From: Comamonas koreensis
GTDB taxonomy: Bacteria > Pseudomonadota > Gammaproteobacteria > Burkholderiales > Burkholderiaceae_C
NCBI RefSeq assembly: GCF_014076495.1
Contig: NZ_CP043575.1
Span: 3,162,001 to 3,226,000 of the forward strand
Reading direction: 5' to 3'
DNA length: 64,000 bases
In this document: piece by piece, positions 8,812 through 17,515 of the stretch
Position numbering within the stretch: the stretch's first letter is position 1
Layout: each line of letters opens with the position of its first letter
The notes under the pieces: generated by a model
Told to the model about the DNA's origin: nothing
What the model saw: the letters and a program-made list of their open reading frames with translations, nothing else
The model's database searches: none
Program-made: the position numbers and the translations under genes

Positions 8812-9816
8812 TTACTTGGCCGTGGACTTGGGCTGCGAGTCGTCGACCTTCACGACGAACTTACCCGACAGGATATCGGCCTGCTTGGCCTGCACCTTGG
8901 CGATCAGGTCCGCCGGCAGCTTTTTCTCGAAGGTGCCAAACGGTGCCAGCGAGGAGCCCTTGTACTTCATCATCGAGTACGGGCCGTAGTCCTCGGCCTT
9001 GTAGCTGCCGTCCCTGACCGCCTTGATCGCGCGCTCGACGCTCGGCTCCATGTGCCACAGGGCCGAGGCCACCACGGTGTCGGGGTACTGCGCCTGGGTG
9101 TTGATCACATTGCCAATGGCCAGCTTGCCCTTTTCCTTGGCTGCATCGCTCACGCCAAAACGCTCGGCGTAGAGCACATCGGCGCCCTTGTCGATCATCG
9201 CAAAGGTCGCTTCCTTGGCCTTGGGTGGATCAAACCAGCTGTTGATGAAGCTGACGGTGAACTCCACCTTGGGATTGGTTTCCTTGGCGCCCGCCATGAA
9301 GGCGTGCATCAGGCGGTTGACTTCGGGGATGGGGAAGCCGCCGACCATGCCGATCTTGTTGGTCTTGCTCATGCCGCCAGCGACCATGCCCGACAGGTAG
9401 GCAGGCTCCTGGATGTAGTTGTCGAACACGCTGAAGTTGGGCGCCTGGATCTTGCCCGACGAGCCCATCACAAAGGCGGTCTTGGGAAAGTCCTTGGCAA
9501 CCTTGCGCGCGGCCGCTTCCACGCCAAACACCTCACCAAACATCAGCTGCGCGCCGCCGGTGGCGTACTCGCGCATCACGCGCTCGTAGTCGGCATTGGC
9601 CACGTTTTCGCTGGACTTGTACTCGATCTCACCCCGCGCCTCGGCGGCCTTCAGTGCCTCATGGATGCGGCTGACCCATTGCTGCTCGTACGGCACGGTG
9701 TAAACCGCCGCGACCTTCACCTTGGTCTGCGCCCAGGCCGGTGCAGCCGACAGGCCAGCCAGCGCGAGGGGCAGTGCAGCCAGGCAGGTTTGAACAATAC
9801 GACGCCGTGTAGTCAT
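8812..9816 (-). CDS. BMP-family substrate-binding protein
   Basis: Periplasmic binding protein (334 aa) of the Bmp/PnrA family, which typically binds purine nucleosides. The ATG at 9814-9816 has an excellent ribosome binding site (TAAGGAGT, 8 bases upstream). It starts with a signal peptide, MTTRRRIVQTCLAALPLALA followed by APAWAQ. The mature protein begins KVKVAAVYTVPYEQQWVSRI and shows VGGFPIPEVNRLMHAFMAGA and NSWFDPPKAKEAT, typical of the family. It is the first gene of the transporter-codA operon, 138 bp ahead of the ATPase. It captures the ligand and delivers it to the permeases. Some BMP proteins bind other ligands, so purine specificity is a family-level inference. Confidence 0.92.
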   Translation of the reverse strand: MTTRRRIVQTCLAALPLALAGLSAAPAWAQTKVKVAAVYTVPYEQQWVSRIHEALKAAEARGEIEYKSSENVANADYERVMREYATGGAQLMFGEVFGVEAAARKVAKDFPKTAFVMGSSGKIQAPNFSVFDNYIQEPAYLSGMVAGGMSKTNKIGMVGGFPIPEVNRLMHAFMAGAKETNPKVEFTVSFINSWFDPPKAKEATFAMIDKGADVLYAERFGVSDAAKEKGKLAIGNVINTQAQYPDTVVASALWHMEPSVERAIKAVRDGSYKAEDYGPYSMMKYKGSSLAPFGTFEKKLPADLIAKVQAKQADILSGKFVVKVDDSQPKSTAK

Positions 9817-10146
9817 CAAGAAACTCCTTAGGGGTGAGATCCACTTGCCATCCAAGTGGGCGGGCGAGAGAAGCAAGTTCTGTACCGTGTCTTGTGCCAA
9901 CGTGCTGCACTCGCTTGTGGCCGCTACTGCATTAAGAGCAGCAAAGTGCAGCTGGCCGACAAGCAACAGCGCTTGCAGCAGCAGAACACACACACAAAAC
10001 AAGCGCAACACGCAATGCGTATATACACAGCGCGCCGCGCATTCTACCCACATCAGCGGCGCTTGAAAGCCATTTTTCGCCACGCGATCGCCGGCAGCAA
10101 GCGGGCAGTCCCTATCTTCGGGAATATGCGTAGGCCGATGTGGCAC
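9817..10146. other. Non-coding region with the promoter of the nucleoside-transport operon
   Basis: About 330 bp without a credible gene; open frames here lack family similarity. It contains a CA-rich run near 9987-10000 and, on the minus strand, a TAGAAT hexamer (10041-10046) that could be a -10 for the BMP operon, with only a weak -35 (TTTCAA) 16 bases upstream. The exact promoter is not established. Confidence 0.4.
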
Positions 10147-10178
10147 AAAAAAACCGCCATGCATCGCGGCATGGCGGT
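10147..10178 (-). terminator. Rho-independent terminator of the YqjD/YqjE-like operon
   Basis: Perfect 10-bp stem (ACCGCCATGC at 10153-10162, GCATGGCGGT at 10169-10178) with a 6-nt loop. The minus-strand transcript then runs into a U-run given by the A-tract at 10147-10153. It lies 64 bp after the last gene of the operon. Confidence 0.88.
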
Positions 10179-10242
10179 CTCAGGGGGTTGGTAGATACCG
10201 AGCAGCGCGATCGCAGCGCGGAGGCACCGCGCAAGACGCCAC

Positions 10243-10581
10243 TCAGTGGTTGCGGCGCAGCTTCATCACAATCGGCATCGCAATGGTGGCCATGCGAATG
10301 AGCTTGCGCGGCCCCAGCAGCAGGCCAGCGCCGACCAGGCCAGCGCAGACCAGCGGATGCTCGCGGCCAAAGCTGATCAGGCGCTCGGCCAGCGTGCCAT
10401 AGGCCATGGGGTGGTGCTGGCCGCCGGTGGCATCGCGGCGCAGCGCCAAGGCTTGTTCACGCGCCAGGCGGCGGCCATCCAGGCGCTCGCGCTGGTTCTG
10501 GATGCGCAGCAGCACTTCCCGGGCCTCAGGGTCTGTGGCCTGCAGCAGTTGCAGCTCCGCGTCTTTGCTTGGGTTGATCAT
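10243..10581 (-). CDS. Small YqjK-like membrane-associated protein
   Basis: Uncharacterised protein of 112 aa, third gene of the operon. The N-terminal half is charged and helical (repeated Arg, Glu and Gln around residues 20-50). The C-terminal half has LVCAGLVGAGLLLGPRKLIR, which looks like a short membrane segment, and ends in basic residues (MKLRRNH). By position and layout it matches YqjK of the E. coli yqjD-yqjE-yqjK operon, but direct similarity is weak to my eye. The start was set at the ATG at 10579-10581 with AGGGGA 8 bases upstream. An alternative ATG at 10597-10599 overlaps the previous stop codon by one base (TAATG) but has a poorer binding site. Confidence 0.7.
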   Translation of the reverse strand: MINPSKDAELQLLQATDPEAREVLLRIQNQRERLDGRRLAREQALALRRDATGGQHHPMAYGTLAERLISFGREHPLVCAGLVGAGLLLGPRKLIRMATIAMPIVMKLRRNH

Positions 10582-10598
10582 CGCTTGGGTCCCCTGCA

Positions 10599-10997
10599 TT
10601 ACTTGAGACGGCCCTTGACCGCTTGCCAGTCCTGGCGCAGCACGGTCTTGGTCAGTTGGAAGGGGTTGGCGGCCTTCTTCGTGGTCAGGTACAAAAAGGC
10701 CAGCACACCCAGCCACAGCACCAGCCAGACACCGGCGACCAGCCAAGTGGCCAGCATGCGGTTGGGCGTATCCCAGAACGAAATGATGATGGCGCCTGAG
10801 AGCACCGTCAGGGCCACAATGGTCAGACCCGCGACCACCAAACCCATCAGGACCAGCCAGATCAGGTTCTTTTTCTGCTCCTGCCATTCAATGGCCAGCA
10901 GATCCATTCGGTCTTCAGCCGCTATGGCGCTTTCCGACAGCAAGGCGCGAAAACGCGCCAGCATGTCATCGACGCCCAGCACAGACAACCAGTTCAT
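10599..10997 (-). CDS. Phage-holin-family membrane protein (YqjE-like)
   Basis: Membrane protein of 132 aa from the holin superfamily group that includes E. coli YqjE. Despite the name it is chromosomal, not phage-borne; there are no phage genes around it. It has an N-terminal amphipathic charged region (residues 1-43) followed by two strong hydrophobic helices (IWLVLMGLVVAGLTIVALTV and ATWLVAGVWLVLWLGVLAFL), then a basic tail. The ATG is at 10995-10997. In E. coli the homologous gene is stationary-phase or stress induced with its DUF883 partner; the same operon arrangement is seen here. The molecular function is unknown; it may help anchor the DUF883 protein at the inner membrane. Confidence 0.82.
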   Translation of the reverse strand: MNWLSVLGVDDMLARFRALLSESAIAAEDRMDLLAIEWQEQKKNLIWLVLMGLVVAGLTIVALTVLSGAIIISFWDTPNRMLATWLVAGVWLVLWLGVLAFLYLTTKKAANPFQLTKTVLRQDWQAVKGRLK

Positions 10998-11104
10998 GGA
11001 CTCTCCTCGTGCATATGGGGCACCTGCGTGCCCCTTGTTCTTAGTGTCGGCCCGGCGGGCCTTGCCAGCGCGGCCATGGGGCCCACGCTGGCTTCGGGCT
11101 CAGC

Positions 11105-11422
11105 TTAGCGGCGCGAAAAGATAAAACCGATCAAGGCGCCGACGGCCAGCGCTGCACCGGCAACACGCCATGGCTCGTCATGGGCGTAACGGTCAGCAGC
11201 CAGCGCAGCTTCCTTGGCCTGGCGGGCGGCTTCTTGGGCCGCGCGCACGGCGCCCTCACGGGCATCACCGGCGCTGTCTTCCAGGCGTTGGCGCAATTGC
11301 TTGATGTCGGGCACGCCGTCCAGGTCCTTGCTCGACAGCACGCCGCGCAGATCGCTCACCAGTTTTTCCAGATCAGCCTGGGCATTCTCAACGGTATCGC
11401 TCAGCAAATTGGATTTACGCAT
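11105..11422 (-). CDS. DUF883 family protein (YqjD/ElaB-like)
   Basis: Small inner-membrane-anchored protein (105 aa). The E. coli relatives YqjD and ElaB bind ribosomes in stationary phase through their soluble N-terminus. A long amphipathic helix (about residues 8-75), rich in Ala, Glu, Gln and Arg, is followed by EPWRVAGAALAVGALIGFIF, the C-terminal membrane anchor, and terminal SRR. This is the classic family layout. Among three close in-frame ATGs (11431, 11428, 11422) the last was chosen because AGGA lies 8 bases upstream. First gene of the three-gene operon. Ribosome binding is a family-level expectation and has not been shown for this protein. Confidence 0.88.
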   Translation of the reverse strand: MRKSNLLSDTVENAQADLEKLVSDLRGVLSSKDLDGVPDIKQLRQRLEDSAGDAREGAVRAAQEAARQAKEAALAADRYAHDEPWRVAGAALAVGALIGFIFSRR

Positions 11423-11657
11423 GTTCATCATCCTTTTCTTGGTCAGGCTACAGGAAAGTTCCGCATCCGCCCTGCGCAGCCAAGGCTGGCTGCTGCATGG
11501 CATTCGCTCCGTTACATGTTAACGGAGAAAGCTGCGGCCCCGGGTTCCGATATGCACCCCTACCTGTCAGAAGATTCCGACTATCGCCGTCAAACTGTGG
11601 CTTTTGTCGCATTTATGTGCGCATCGAAGGTCCTGCGCGTCTGCCCCTTGACGGCGG

Positions 11658-12770
11658 TCAAGCCGCTTCCTGGGCCACCGCCTCATTGACCGCCTTGGCA
11701 ATGGCCAGGCAGCTGGTCAGCCCGGGCGATTCGATGCCCAGCAAGTGGAACAGGCCCGGCGCGCCATGCACTTCGGGCCCTTGCAGCACAAAATCGGCAT
11801 CGGGCGCGCCCGGGCCAGTGATCTTGGGCCGGATACCGGCGTAACCTGCGACCAGCGCGCCATCTTGCAGGCCAGGCCAGTAGCGGCGCACGGCAGCATA
11901 AAAGGCCTCACCCCGTGCCGGGTCCACCACCAGGTCATCGGCGCTGTCCACCCATTGCACATCCGGGCCAAACTTGGCCTGGCCGCCCAGGTCAAGGGTC
12001 AGGTGCACACCCAGGCCGCCCACCTCGGGGACGGGGTAGATCAGCTGCTTGAATGGCGCGCGGCCACCCAACGTGAAGTAATTGCCTTTGGCGTAGTGGG
12101 CGACTGGCAGCTGCGACAGATCAGCGCCTGCAAACTTGCGCGCCAAGTCAGGCGCCCACAGACCTGCGGCATTGACCACGGTCCTGGCCTGCAGCTCGGT
12201 GCCGTCTTCGGTGCGCAGAACGATGCCGCCCTCCTCGCAACGGGCAGTGGCCAGCGGGCTGTTGAACACCACCATGCCACCGGCGTTTTCCAGATCGCCT
12301 TGCAGGCTCAGCATCAGCCCGTGGCTGTCGACAATGCCGGTGCTGGGCGAATGCAGCGCGGCCACGCATTCCAGCGCGGGCTCCATGGCCCTGGCCTCCT
12401 CGCGGCTGAGCGGCACCAGGTCATCCACCCCGTTGGCAGCGGCATGGCGGGCAATGTCCTGCAGCTTGGCGCGTTGCGCTTCCGACGTGGCCACGATCAG
12501 CTTGCCGCTGCGCTGGTGGTCAATACCGCGCTCCTGGCAGTAGGCATACAGCAAGGCCTTGCCCTCCACGCACCAGCGCGCCTTGCGCGAGCCCTGGGCG
12601 TAGTAGATGCCCGCATGGATCACCTCGCTGTTGCGCGAACTGGTGCCCATGCCAATGGCGTCCTGCGCCTCCAGCACCAGCACCTCACGCCCGGCCAAGG
12701 CCAGCTCGCGGGCAACAGCCAGCCCCACCACACCCGCACCAATCACCACGCAATCGACAATATCGGCCAC
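11658..12770 (-). CDS. FAD-dependent oxidoreductase, L-2-hydroxyglutarate oxidase-like
   Basis: Flavoprotein (370 aa) of the DAO family closest to LhgO/YgaF and L-2-hydroxyglutarate dehydrogenase. The N-terminal Rossmann motif [20 protein letters not shown] with the acidic residue of LVLEAQ binds FAD. The [20 protein letters not shown] segment near residues 44-63 is diagnostic of this subfamily. Later segments include [20 protein letters not shown] and the C-terminal [15 protein letters not shown] that closes the FAD site. The start is a GTG at 12768-12770 with AAGGAG seven bases upstream; no ATG upstream is better. It oxidises an L-2-hydroxy acid, probably L-2-hydroxyglutarate, to the 2-oxo acid. 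The exact substrate is inferred from the family. Confidence 0.85.
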   Translation of the reverse strand: MADIVDCVVIGAGVVGLAVARELALAGREVLVLEAQDAIGMGTSSRNSEVIHAGIYYAQGSRKARWCVEGKALLYAYCQERGIDHQRSGKLIVATSEAQRAKLQDIARHAAANGVDDLVPLSREEARAMEPALECVAALHSPSTGIVDSHGLMLSLQGDLENAGGMVVFNSPLATARCEEGGIVLRTEDGTELQARTVVNAAGLWAPDLARKFAGADLSQLPVAHYAKGNYFTLGGRAPFKQLIYPVPEVGGLGVHLTLDLGGQAKFGPDVQWVDSADDLVVDPARGEAFYAAVRRYWPGLQDGALVAGYAGIRPKITGPGAPDADFVLQGPEVHGAPGLFHLLGIESPGLTSCLAIAKAVNEAVAQEAA

Positions 12771-12831
12771 TTGCTCGCTCCTTCGCTTTTATATGCCCGC
12801 CAGCTTAGCGCCTGGCGCGTCGCCCCAAAAC

Positions 12832-12856
12832 AAAAAGCCGGTTAAAAACCGGCTTT
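12832..12856 (-). terminator. Rho-independent terminator of ppa
   Basis: Ten-bp stem AAAGCCGGTT / AACCGGCTTT with a 3-nt loop; the minus-strand transcript ends in a U-run. It lies 50 bp after the ppa stop, just ahead of the FAD oxidoreductase start. Confidence 0.88.
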
Positions 12857-12906
12857 CGTCAGCGTTGCCCGGCCAGGGCCGCAGGGCCCCAGCAGGCGGC
12901 GTCTGC

Positions 12907-13434
12907 TTACTTGTTGTAGTTGGCGATGCCGTCCACGATTTCCTTGTGGGCTTCGTCCACACCCTTCCAGCCCAGCACCTTCACCCACTTGCCCTTTTCC
13001 AGGTCCTTGTAGTGTTCGAAGAAGTGCGAGATCTGCTGGAGCACCAGGTCATGGATGTCGCTCAGGTGGTTGATCTTGTCGTAGGCAGGCAGCAGCTTTT
13101 GGGTGGGCACGGCCAGCACCTTGCCGTCCACGCCGGACTCGTCTTCCATGTGCAGGATGCCGATCGCGCGGCAAGGCACGACCACGCCGGTAGGCAGGGG
13201 GAAAGGCGTCATCACCAGCACGTCCACGGGGTCGCCGTCACCCGACAGGGTCTGGGGCACATAGCCGTAGTTCACCGGGTAGTGCATGGCGGTACCCAGG
13301 AAGCGGTCCACGAACACGCAGCCCGAATCCTTGTCCACTTCGTACTTCACAGGAGCGGAGTTGGCCGAGATTTCGATCACAACATTGAAGACATCAGGGG
13401 CCTTGGAGCCAGGGGTCAGTTTTTCGAAGGACAT
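12907..13434 (-). CDS. ppa: Inorganic pyrophosphatase
   Basis: Soluble family I inorganic pyrophosphatase (175 aa, usual length), which hydrolyses PPi to two phosphates in the cytoplasm and pulls biosynthetic reactions forward. The metal-binding signature DGDPVDVLV lies near residues 65-73. Other catalytic stretches are KYEVDKDSG, DRFLGTAMHYPVNYGYVPQT and EDESGVDGK. The ATG is at 13432-13434 with AGGAA just upstream. It is transcribed alone, with its own terminator downstream. In this window it also serves the PPi-forming CysDN, PrpE and DnaE reactions in a general sense. Confidence 0.97.
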   Translation of the reverse strand: MSFEKLTPGSKAPDVFNVVIEISANSAPVKYEVDKDSGCVFVDRFLGTAMHYPVNYGYVPQTLSGDGDPVDVLVMTPFPLPTGVVVPCRAIGILHMEDESGVDGKVLAVPTQKLLPAYDKINHLSDIHDLVLQQISHFFEHYKDLEKGKWVKVLGWKGVDEAHKEIVDGIANYNK

Positions 13435-13696
13435 GCGATTCCTATGAGGTCAATTGAATGGAGGGCCGACAGCACGCGAGCGGCCCGCCAGCGGCAAAAC
13501 CCCGTGATTTTAGGTGCATTGGCCAGCCATTGGCCAAAAAATGCCTAGCGCCTGGGCAAATGGGGCGGTCAAACCCGTGACAACCGCGGGCTCATCCCGG
13601 TAGGCGCAGCCCCATTCCTGCGCTATCGTGGGGGCCGTTTCGAGCCTGCCGCCTGGCAGACTCTGCCGCCTATTGCACCCATAACGGAACCACGCC

Positions 13697-15130
13697 ATGC
13701 AATTGCATTACATCGCCAACGCCTCTGTGCCCTCGCTGTCGGGCAAGACCATCCCTGTCATTGACCCCTCGGACGGCCAACCTTTTGATGAAATCCAGCG
13801 CGGCAATGCGGAGGACGTGGACCACGCGGTGCAAGCTGCGCGCCTGTGCTACGACAACGTGTGGCGCAAGACCAGCCCGGCCGAGCGCAGCCGCCTGATG
13901 ATGCGCCTGTCGGCCAAGGTGCTTGAGCACGCCGACGAACTCGCCGCCATCGAGCAGCGCGACTGCGGCAAGCCGACCAAGCAGGCCAAGGCCGATGCGC
14001 TGGCCCTGGGCCGCTATTTCGAATTCTATGCGGGCGCGGCCGACAAGCTGCATGGCGAGACCATTCCCTACCCCAACGATTTCAGCGTGCTGACCTGGCG
14101 CGAGCCCCATGGCGTGACCGGCCACATCGTGCCCTGGAACTACCCGATGCAGATTTTTGGCCGCTGCGTGGGCGCGGCGCTGGCAGCGGGCAATGTCTGC
14201 GTGGTCAAGCCCTCCGAAGATGCGTGCCTGAGCCTCATCCGCGTGGCGCAGCTGGCCGCTGACGTGGGCTTTCCTGCCGGGGCGATCAACATCGTCACCG
14301 GCTTTGGCCATGAGGTGGGCGATGCGCTGGCGCGCAACCCCGATGTGGACCACATCAGCTTTACCGGCAGCCCCCGCATCGGCACCTTGATCGAGCAAGC
14401 GGCTGCGGAGCGCCACTGCCCCTGCACCTTGGAGCTGGGCGGCAAGAGCCCGCAGATCGTGTTCGCCGATGCCGATCTGGATGCCGCCATCCCCACCATC
14501 ATCAACGCCATCATCCAGAACTCCGGCCAGACCTGCTCGGCCGGCTCGCGCCTGCTGGTCGAGCGCAGCATCTACGAAACCCTGCTCGCTCGCCTGGGCA
14601 GCGCCTTCGAAGCGCTGCGCGTTGGCCCCGCCAGCCTGGACCTGGACCTGGGCCCGCTGATCCGCCAGACCCAGCAGCAACGCGTCTGGGACTTTCTGAG
14701 CGATGCGCACAACGACGGCATCTCCGTCGTCGCCCAAGGCCAGATCATCGACGAGGCGCCCGAAGGCGGCTACTACCAGGCCCCCACCTTGCTGCGCGAT
14801 GTGCCGGTGGACCACCGCCTGGCCCAGGAAGAGATCTTTGGGCCTGTGCTGAGCGCCATGGCCTTCGACAGCGAAGAAGAAGCCATCAAGATGGCCAACG
14901 CCACCCAGTTCGGCCTGGTCGCCGGCGTCTGGACGCGCGATGGCGGCCGCCAGTTCCGCGTGGCCAAGCGCCTGCGCAGCGGCCAGGTCTTCATCAACAA
15001 CTACGGCGCCGGCGGCGGCGTGGAGCTGCCCTTTGGCGGCACCAAGGCCAGCGGCCATGGCCGCGAGAAGGGCTTTGAGGCGCTGTATGGATTCACCACG
15101 CTGAAGACCGTCGCCATCCGCCACGGCTGA
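13697..15130 (+). CDS. NAD(P)-dependent aldehyde dehydrogenase
   Basis: Aldehyde dehydrogenase superfamily enzyme (477 aa) that oxidises an aldehyde to the acid. The catalytic thiol is Cys280 in NSGQTCSAGSR and the general base is Glu246 in CTLELGGKSPQ. The cofactor motifs VPWNYP (residues 145-150) and FTGSPRIG (222-229) are present, as is the EEIFGPVL signature of the oligomerisation/active-site region. It resembles betaine aldehyde and gamma-aminobutyraldehyde dehydrogenases most, but the substrate cannot be assigned. No choline or polyamine genes flank it. ATG at 13697. Transcribed alone, divergent from ppa. Confidence 0.92.
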   Translation: MQLHYIANASVPSLSGKTIPVIDPSDGQPFDEIQRGNAEDVDHAVQAARLCYDNVWRKTSPAERSRLMMRLSAKVLEHADELAAIEQRDCGKPTKQAKADALALGRYFEFYAGAADKLHGETIPYPNDFSVLTWREPHGVTGHIVPWNYPMQIFGRCVGAALAAGNVCVVKPSEDACLSLIRVAQLAADVGFPAGAINIVTGFGHEVGDALARNPDVDHISFTGSPRIGTLIEQAAAERHCPCTLELGGKSPQIVFADADLDAAIPTIINAIIQNSGQTCSAGSRLLVERSIYETLLARLGSAFEALRVGPASLDLDLGPLIRQTQQQRVWDFLSDAHNDGISVVAQGQIIDEAPEGGYYQAPTLLRDVPVDHRLAQEEIFGPVLSAMAFDSEEEAIKMANATQFGLVAGVWTRDGGRQFRVAKRLRSGQVFINNYGAGGGVELPFGGTKASGHGREKGFEALYGFTTLKTVAIRHG

Positions 15131-15381
15131 TACGGACCTGGGGGCGATCCACCCGCCCTCCCCCCCAGCGCCGCCCCTGCTCTGCAGCGGCGGCGTGATT
15201 GTTTTTACAATGGAGGGCTGCGCGCAGCACACAGCCGGCCTGTCACCTGCTGCACAGACAGCCCGCAGCAACAGCCCCATAGTGATCAGCACGGTGGGCA
15301 TCGCAGCGCCGTCCACCAAGCGCTGGTCTGCACCAAGCTGGGTCATCCACAACAACAATCCCACCGCGACACCCTCTTTCC

Positions 15382-16011
15382 ATGCCTTTGTCTCCCGTCC
15401 CCAACCGAGTCCCCAAACATTTGCGTGATGTGCGCTACCGCAGCTTTGCGCGCGAAGATGGCCTGTGGGATGTCGAAGGCGAGCTGGTGGATACGAAAGC
15501 CTATGACCTGGTGCTGTCCGGCGAGCGCAAACGCAAAGCCGGAGAGCCCATTCACCATATGTGGATTCGCTGTACCATTGATACAACACTTACAGTGGTT
15601 GCCATCGAAGTCGCGATGGATGCGCACCCACTGGGCGAGTGCCCGCTGGCCCTGCCTGCCATGCAGAAAATGGTCGGCTGCTGCATGGCCCGGGGTTGGC
15701 GCAAGGCCATCGAGGCCAACCTCGGCCATATCGAGGGCTGCACCCATATGCGCGAGCTGTTGTTCAACATGGCGACCGCCGCTTTCCAGAGCGTGAACCA
15801 GGCCTTTGCCCGCCCCCAATCGGACCAGCCACCGCGCCATCTGGGGCAGTGCAAGGGCTGGGATTTCAATGGCGCGGGCGTGGCCGCCATCTACCCCCAA
15901 TTCGTCGGCTGGCAAGCGCCCAAGCCAGGCAGCACCAGCGCTGCAGCGGTGGCAAGCACTAGCGATCGCGCTGCGGACAAGCCCGCAACGGACAGCGCCA
16001 GCAAAGGCTGA
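15382..16011 (+). CDS. DUF2889 domain protein
   Basis: Uncharacterised protein of 209 aa with the DUF2889 domain covering about residues 8-185. Family features are the opening R.RVPKHLRDVRYRSF-like segment, the YDLVLSGERKRKAGEPIHHM stretch, and the CMARGWRKAIEANLGHIEGC-THMRELL region with conserved Cys and His residues that could bind a metal. The last 35 residues (after QFVGWQAPKPG) are a low-complexity Ala/Ser/Thr tail. No signal peptide or membrane segment. The start is the ATG at 15382. The gene stands alone and ends in a terminator. Its function is unknown. Confidence 0.85.
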   Translation: MPLSPVPNRVPKHLRDVRYRSFAREDGLWDVEGELVDTKAYDLVLSGERKRKAGEPIHHMWIRCTIDTTLTVVAIEVAMDAHPLGECPLALPAMQKMVGCCMARGWRKAIEANLGHIEGCTHMRELLFNMATAAFQSVNQAFARPQSDQPPRHLGQCKGWDFNGAGVAAIYPQFVGWQAPKPGSTSAAAVASTSDRAADKPATDSASKG

Positions 16012-16045
16012 TGACCCAGCGAGCGCCCTAACTGATACCCTCCAG

Positions 16046-16082
16046 CCACCACCGCGCGCAAGCCGCGACGGTGGTTTTTTTT
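16046..16082 (+). terminator. Rho-independent terminator after the DUF2889 gene
   Basis: CCACC-G-CGCG pairs with CGCG-AC-GGTGG (a stem with a small internal mismatch) followed by eight T residues at 16075-16082. Confidence 0.85.
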
Positions 16083-16455
16083 CACCTGTATCGGCCAGGC
16101 TTTTGCCGCTCTGGATACCAGTTGCATACCCTGCTGCCGGAACTGCGCATCGGCCCCAGTTTCAGACAAACCTAGCATAAACCCTAGGAAACAATGACAG
16201 CAAAATGCATGGGCGTGTTCGCTCAAAATCAAAAATCGTTGAACAATTTTTAATAACACATCCCACAAAAGAAAATTTGAAACCTACAAAATTTAATTAT
16301 TGTTGAAACCCCGTATAGCGCGACTTTGCAATAACTGTTAATTTTGGCAAACAATTCACCAGCATAGCAGTTGCTGCACGCTCTGCTGTGGCTGTTGATC
16401 GTATTCATCCCGGGCAGCATCCGCTGCGCCCTATTTGTCTCTAGAAGGAGCCGTC
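16083..16455. other. AT-rich intergenic region upstream of the TRAP operon
   Basis: About 370 bp with no gene and strikingly lower GC than its surroundings between about 16170 and 16360. It holds a near-perfect 21-bp palindrome (16231-16251). It presumably contains the regulated promoter of dctPQM, but no unambiguous -35/-10 pair could be fixed. Confidence 0.55.
16231..16251. promoter_or_regulatory. Palindromic operator candidate upstream of dctP
   Basis: Arms AAAAATCGTT and AACAATTTTT around a central G; nine of ten pairs match. Size and symmetry suit a dimeric regulator. It lies 205 bp ahead of dctP. The regulator is unknown. Confidence 0.45.
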
Positions 16456-17439
16456 ATGAAGCGTCGAGTTTTTTGTGCCACCGCCACCCTGGTTGCCAGC
16501 ATCGGATTTGCCACCGCAGCCGCTGCCCAAACCAAATGGGATTTCGCCACCGCGTATGCGCCATTTAACTTCCACTCCAAAAACAACGAGCAGTTCGTCA
16601 AGGACGTGGACGCAGCGACCAGCGGCAAACTCAAGATCACGCCCCATTTTGGTGCATCGCTATTCAAAATGCCCGAAATCAAGCGCGCCGTGCAAACCGG
16701 TAATGCCCAGATGGGTGAATTCTTTCTGGTGAGCTTCCAGAACGAATCGCAGATCTTCGGTGTTGACGGCCTGCCCTTCCTGGTGAACAACTACGACGAA
16801 GCGTTCAAGCTTTACCAGGCCCAAAAGCCGGCGCTGCAAAAGCTGCTGGACAAGCAAGGCCAGGTGCTGCTGTATTCGGTGGCCTGGCCACCGCAGGGCA
16901 TCTACACCAAAAAGCCCATCAGCTCGGCAGCGGACCTCAAGGGCATGAAGTGGCGCGTGTACTCGCCCACCACCGCCCGCATTGGCGAGCTGATTGGCGC
17001 GCAACCGGCCACCGTGCAAGAGGCCGAGCTGTCCCAGGCGCTGGCCACTGGCGTGGTCGATGGCCTGATCACCTCGTCGGCCACCGGCGCCGACAACAAG
17101 CTGTTTGAAAACCTCAAGTACTACTACAACGTGCAGGCCTGGATTCCCAAGAACGCCGTGACCGTGAGCAAGAAGGCCTTCAACGCGCTGGGCAAGGCAG
17201 AGCAAGACGCGGTGCTCAAGGCTGCCGCTGCCGCTGAAGAGCGCGGCTGGAAGGAATCGAAGGAAGTCGATGCCAAGTCGCTGGCGACCTTGAAGCAAGG
17301 CGGCATGAGCATCGAGCAGCCATCGGCCCAGCTCAAGGCAGACCTGGCCAAGGTCGGTGAGACCGTGATCAAGGAATGGACCGACAAGGCCGGCGCCGAA
17401 GGCAAGGCCATTTTGGACGCCTACCAGGCCTCCAAGTAA
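16456..17439 (+). CDS. TRAP transporter solute-binding protein, DctP family
   Basis: Periplasmic binding protein (327 aa) of a tripartite ATP-independent transporter. The ATG at 16456 was chosen for its AAGGAG ribosome site and because a signal peptide follows (MKRRVFCATATLVASIGFAT, ending AAAAQ). The mature protein starts TKWDFATAYAPFNFHSKNN. Family features include the KMPEIKRAVQTGNAQMGEFF segment, the conserved Arg-containing MKWRVYSPTTARIGELIGAQ around residues 165-184 that binds the carboxylate of the ligand, and ALATGVVDGLITS. It delivers an organic acid to the DctQM membrane pair. The ligand is not identifiable from sequence. Confidence 0.92.
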   Translation: MKRRVFCATATLVASIGFATAAAAQTKWDFATAYAPFNFHSKNNEQFVKDVDAATSGKLKITPHFGASLFKMPEIKRAVQTGNAQMGEFFLVSFQNESQIFGVDGLPFLVNNYDEAFKLYQAQKPALQKLLDKQGQVLLYSVAWPPQGIYTKKPISSAADLKGMKWRVYSPTTARIGELIGAQPATVQEAELSQALATGVVDGLITSSATGADNKLFENLKYYYNVQAWIPKNAVTVSKKAFNALGKAEQDAVLKAAAAAEERGWKESKEVDAKSLATLKQGGMSIEQPSAQLKADLAKVGETVIKEWTDKAGAEGKAILDAYQASK

Positions 17440-17515
17440 GCCACGGCCCCTTGTCTTTGCGGCCCACCGGCCTGGTCCTGGCGGGCTGCACAGTCAGCAA
17501 CCCTTACTGCTTTGA

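Noticed and set aside
10599..10997. Sign of a prophage from the holin-family gene
   Set aside because: The neighbours are stress-operon genes like E. coli yqjD/yqjE; no integrase, capsid, lysin or attachment site is seen.
13670..15589. 639-residue open frame on the minus strand
   Set aside because: It is antisense to the aldehyde dehydrogenase gene, whose protein is unmistakable; the minus-strand product is low-complexity with no family motif.
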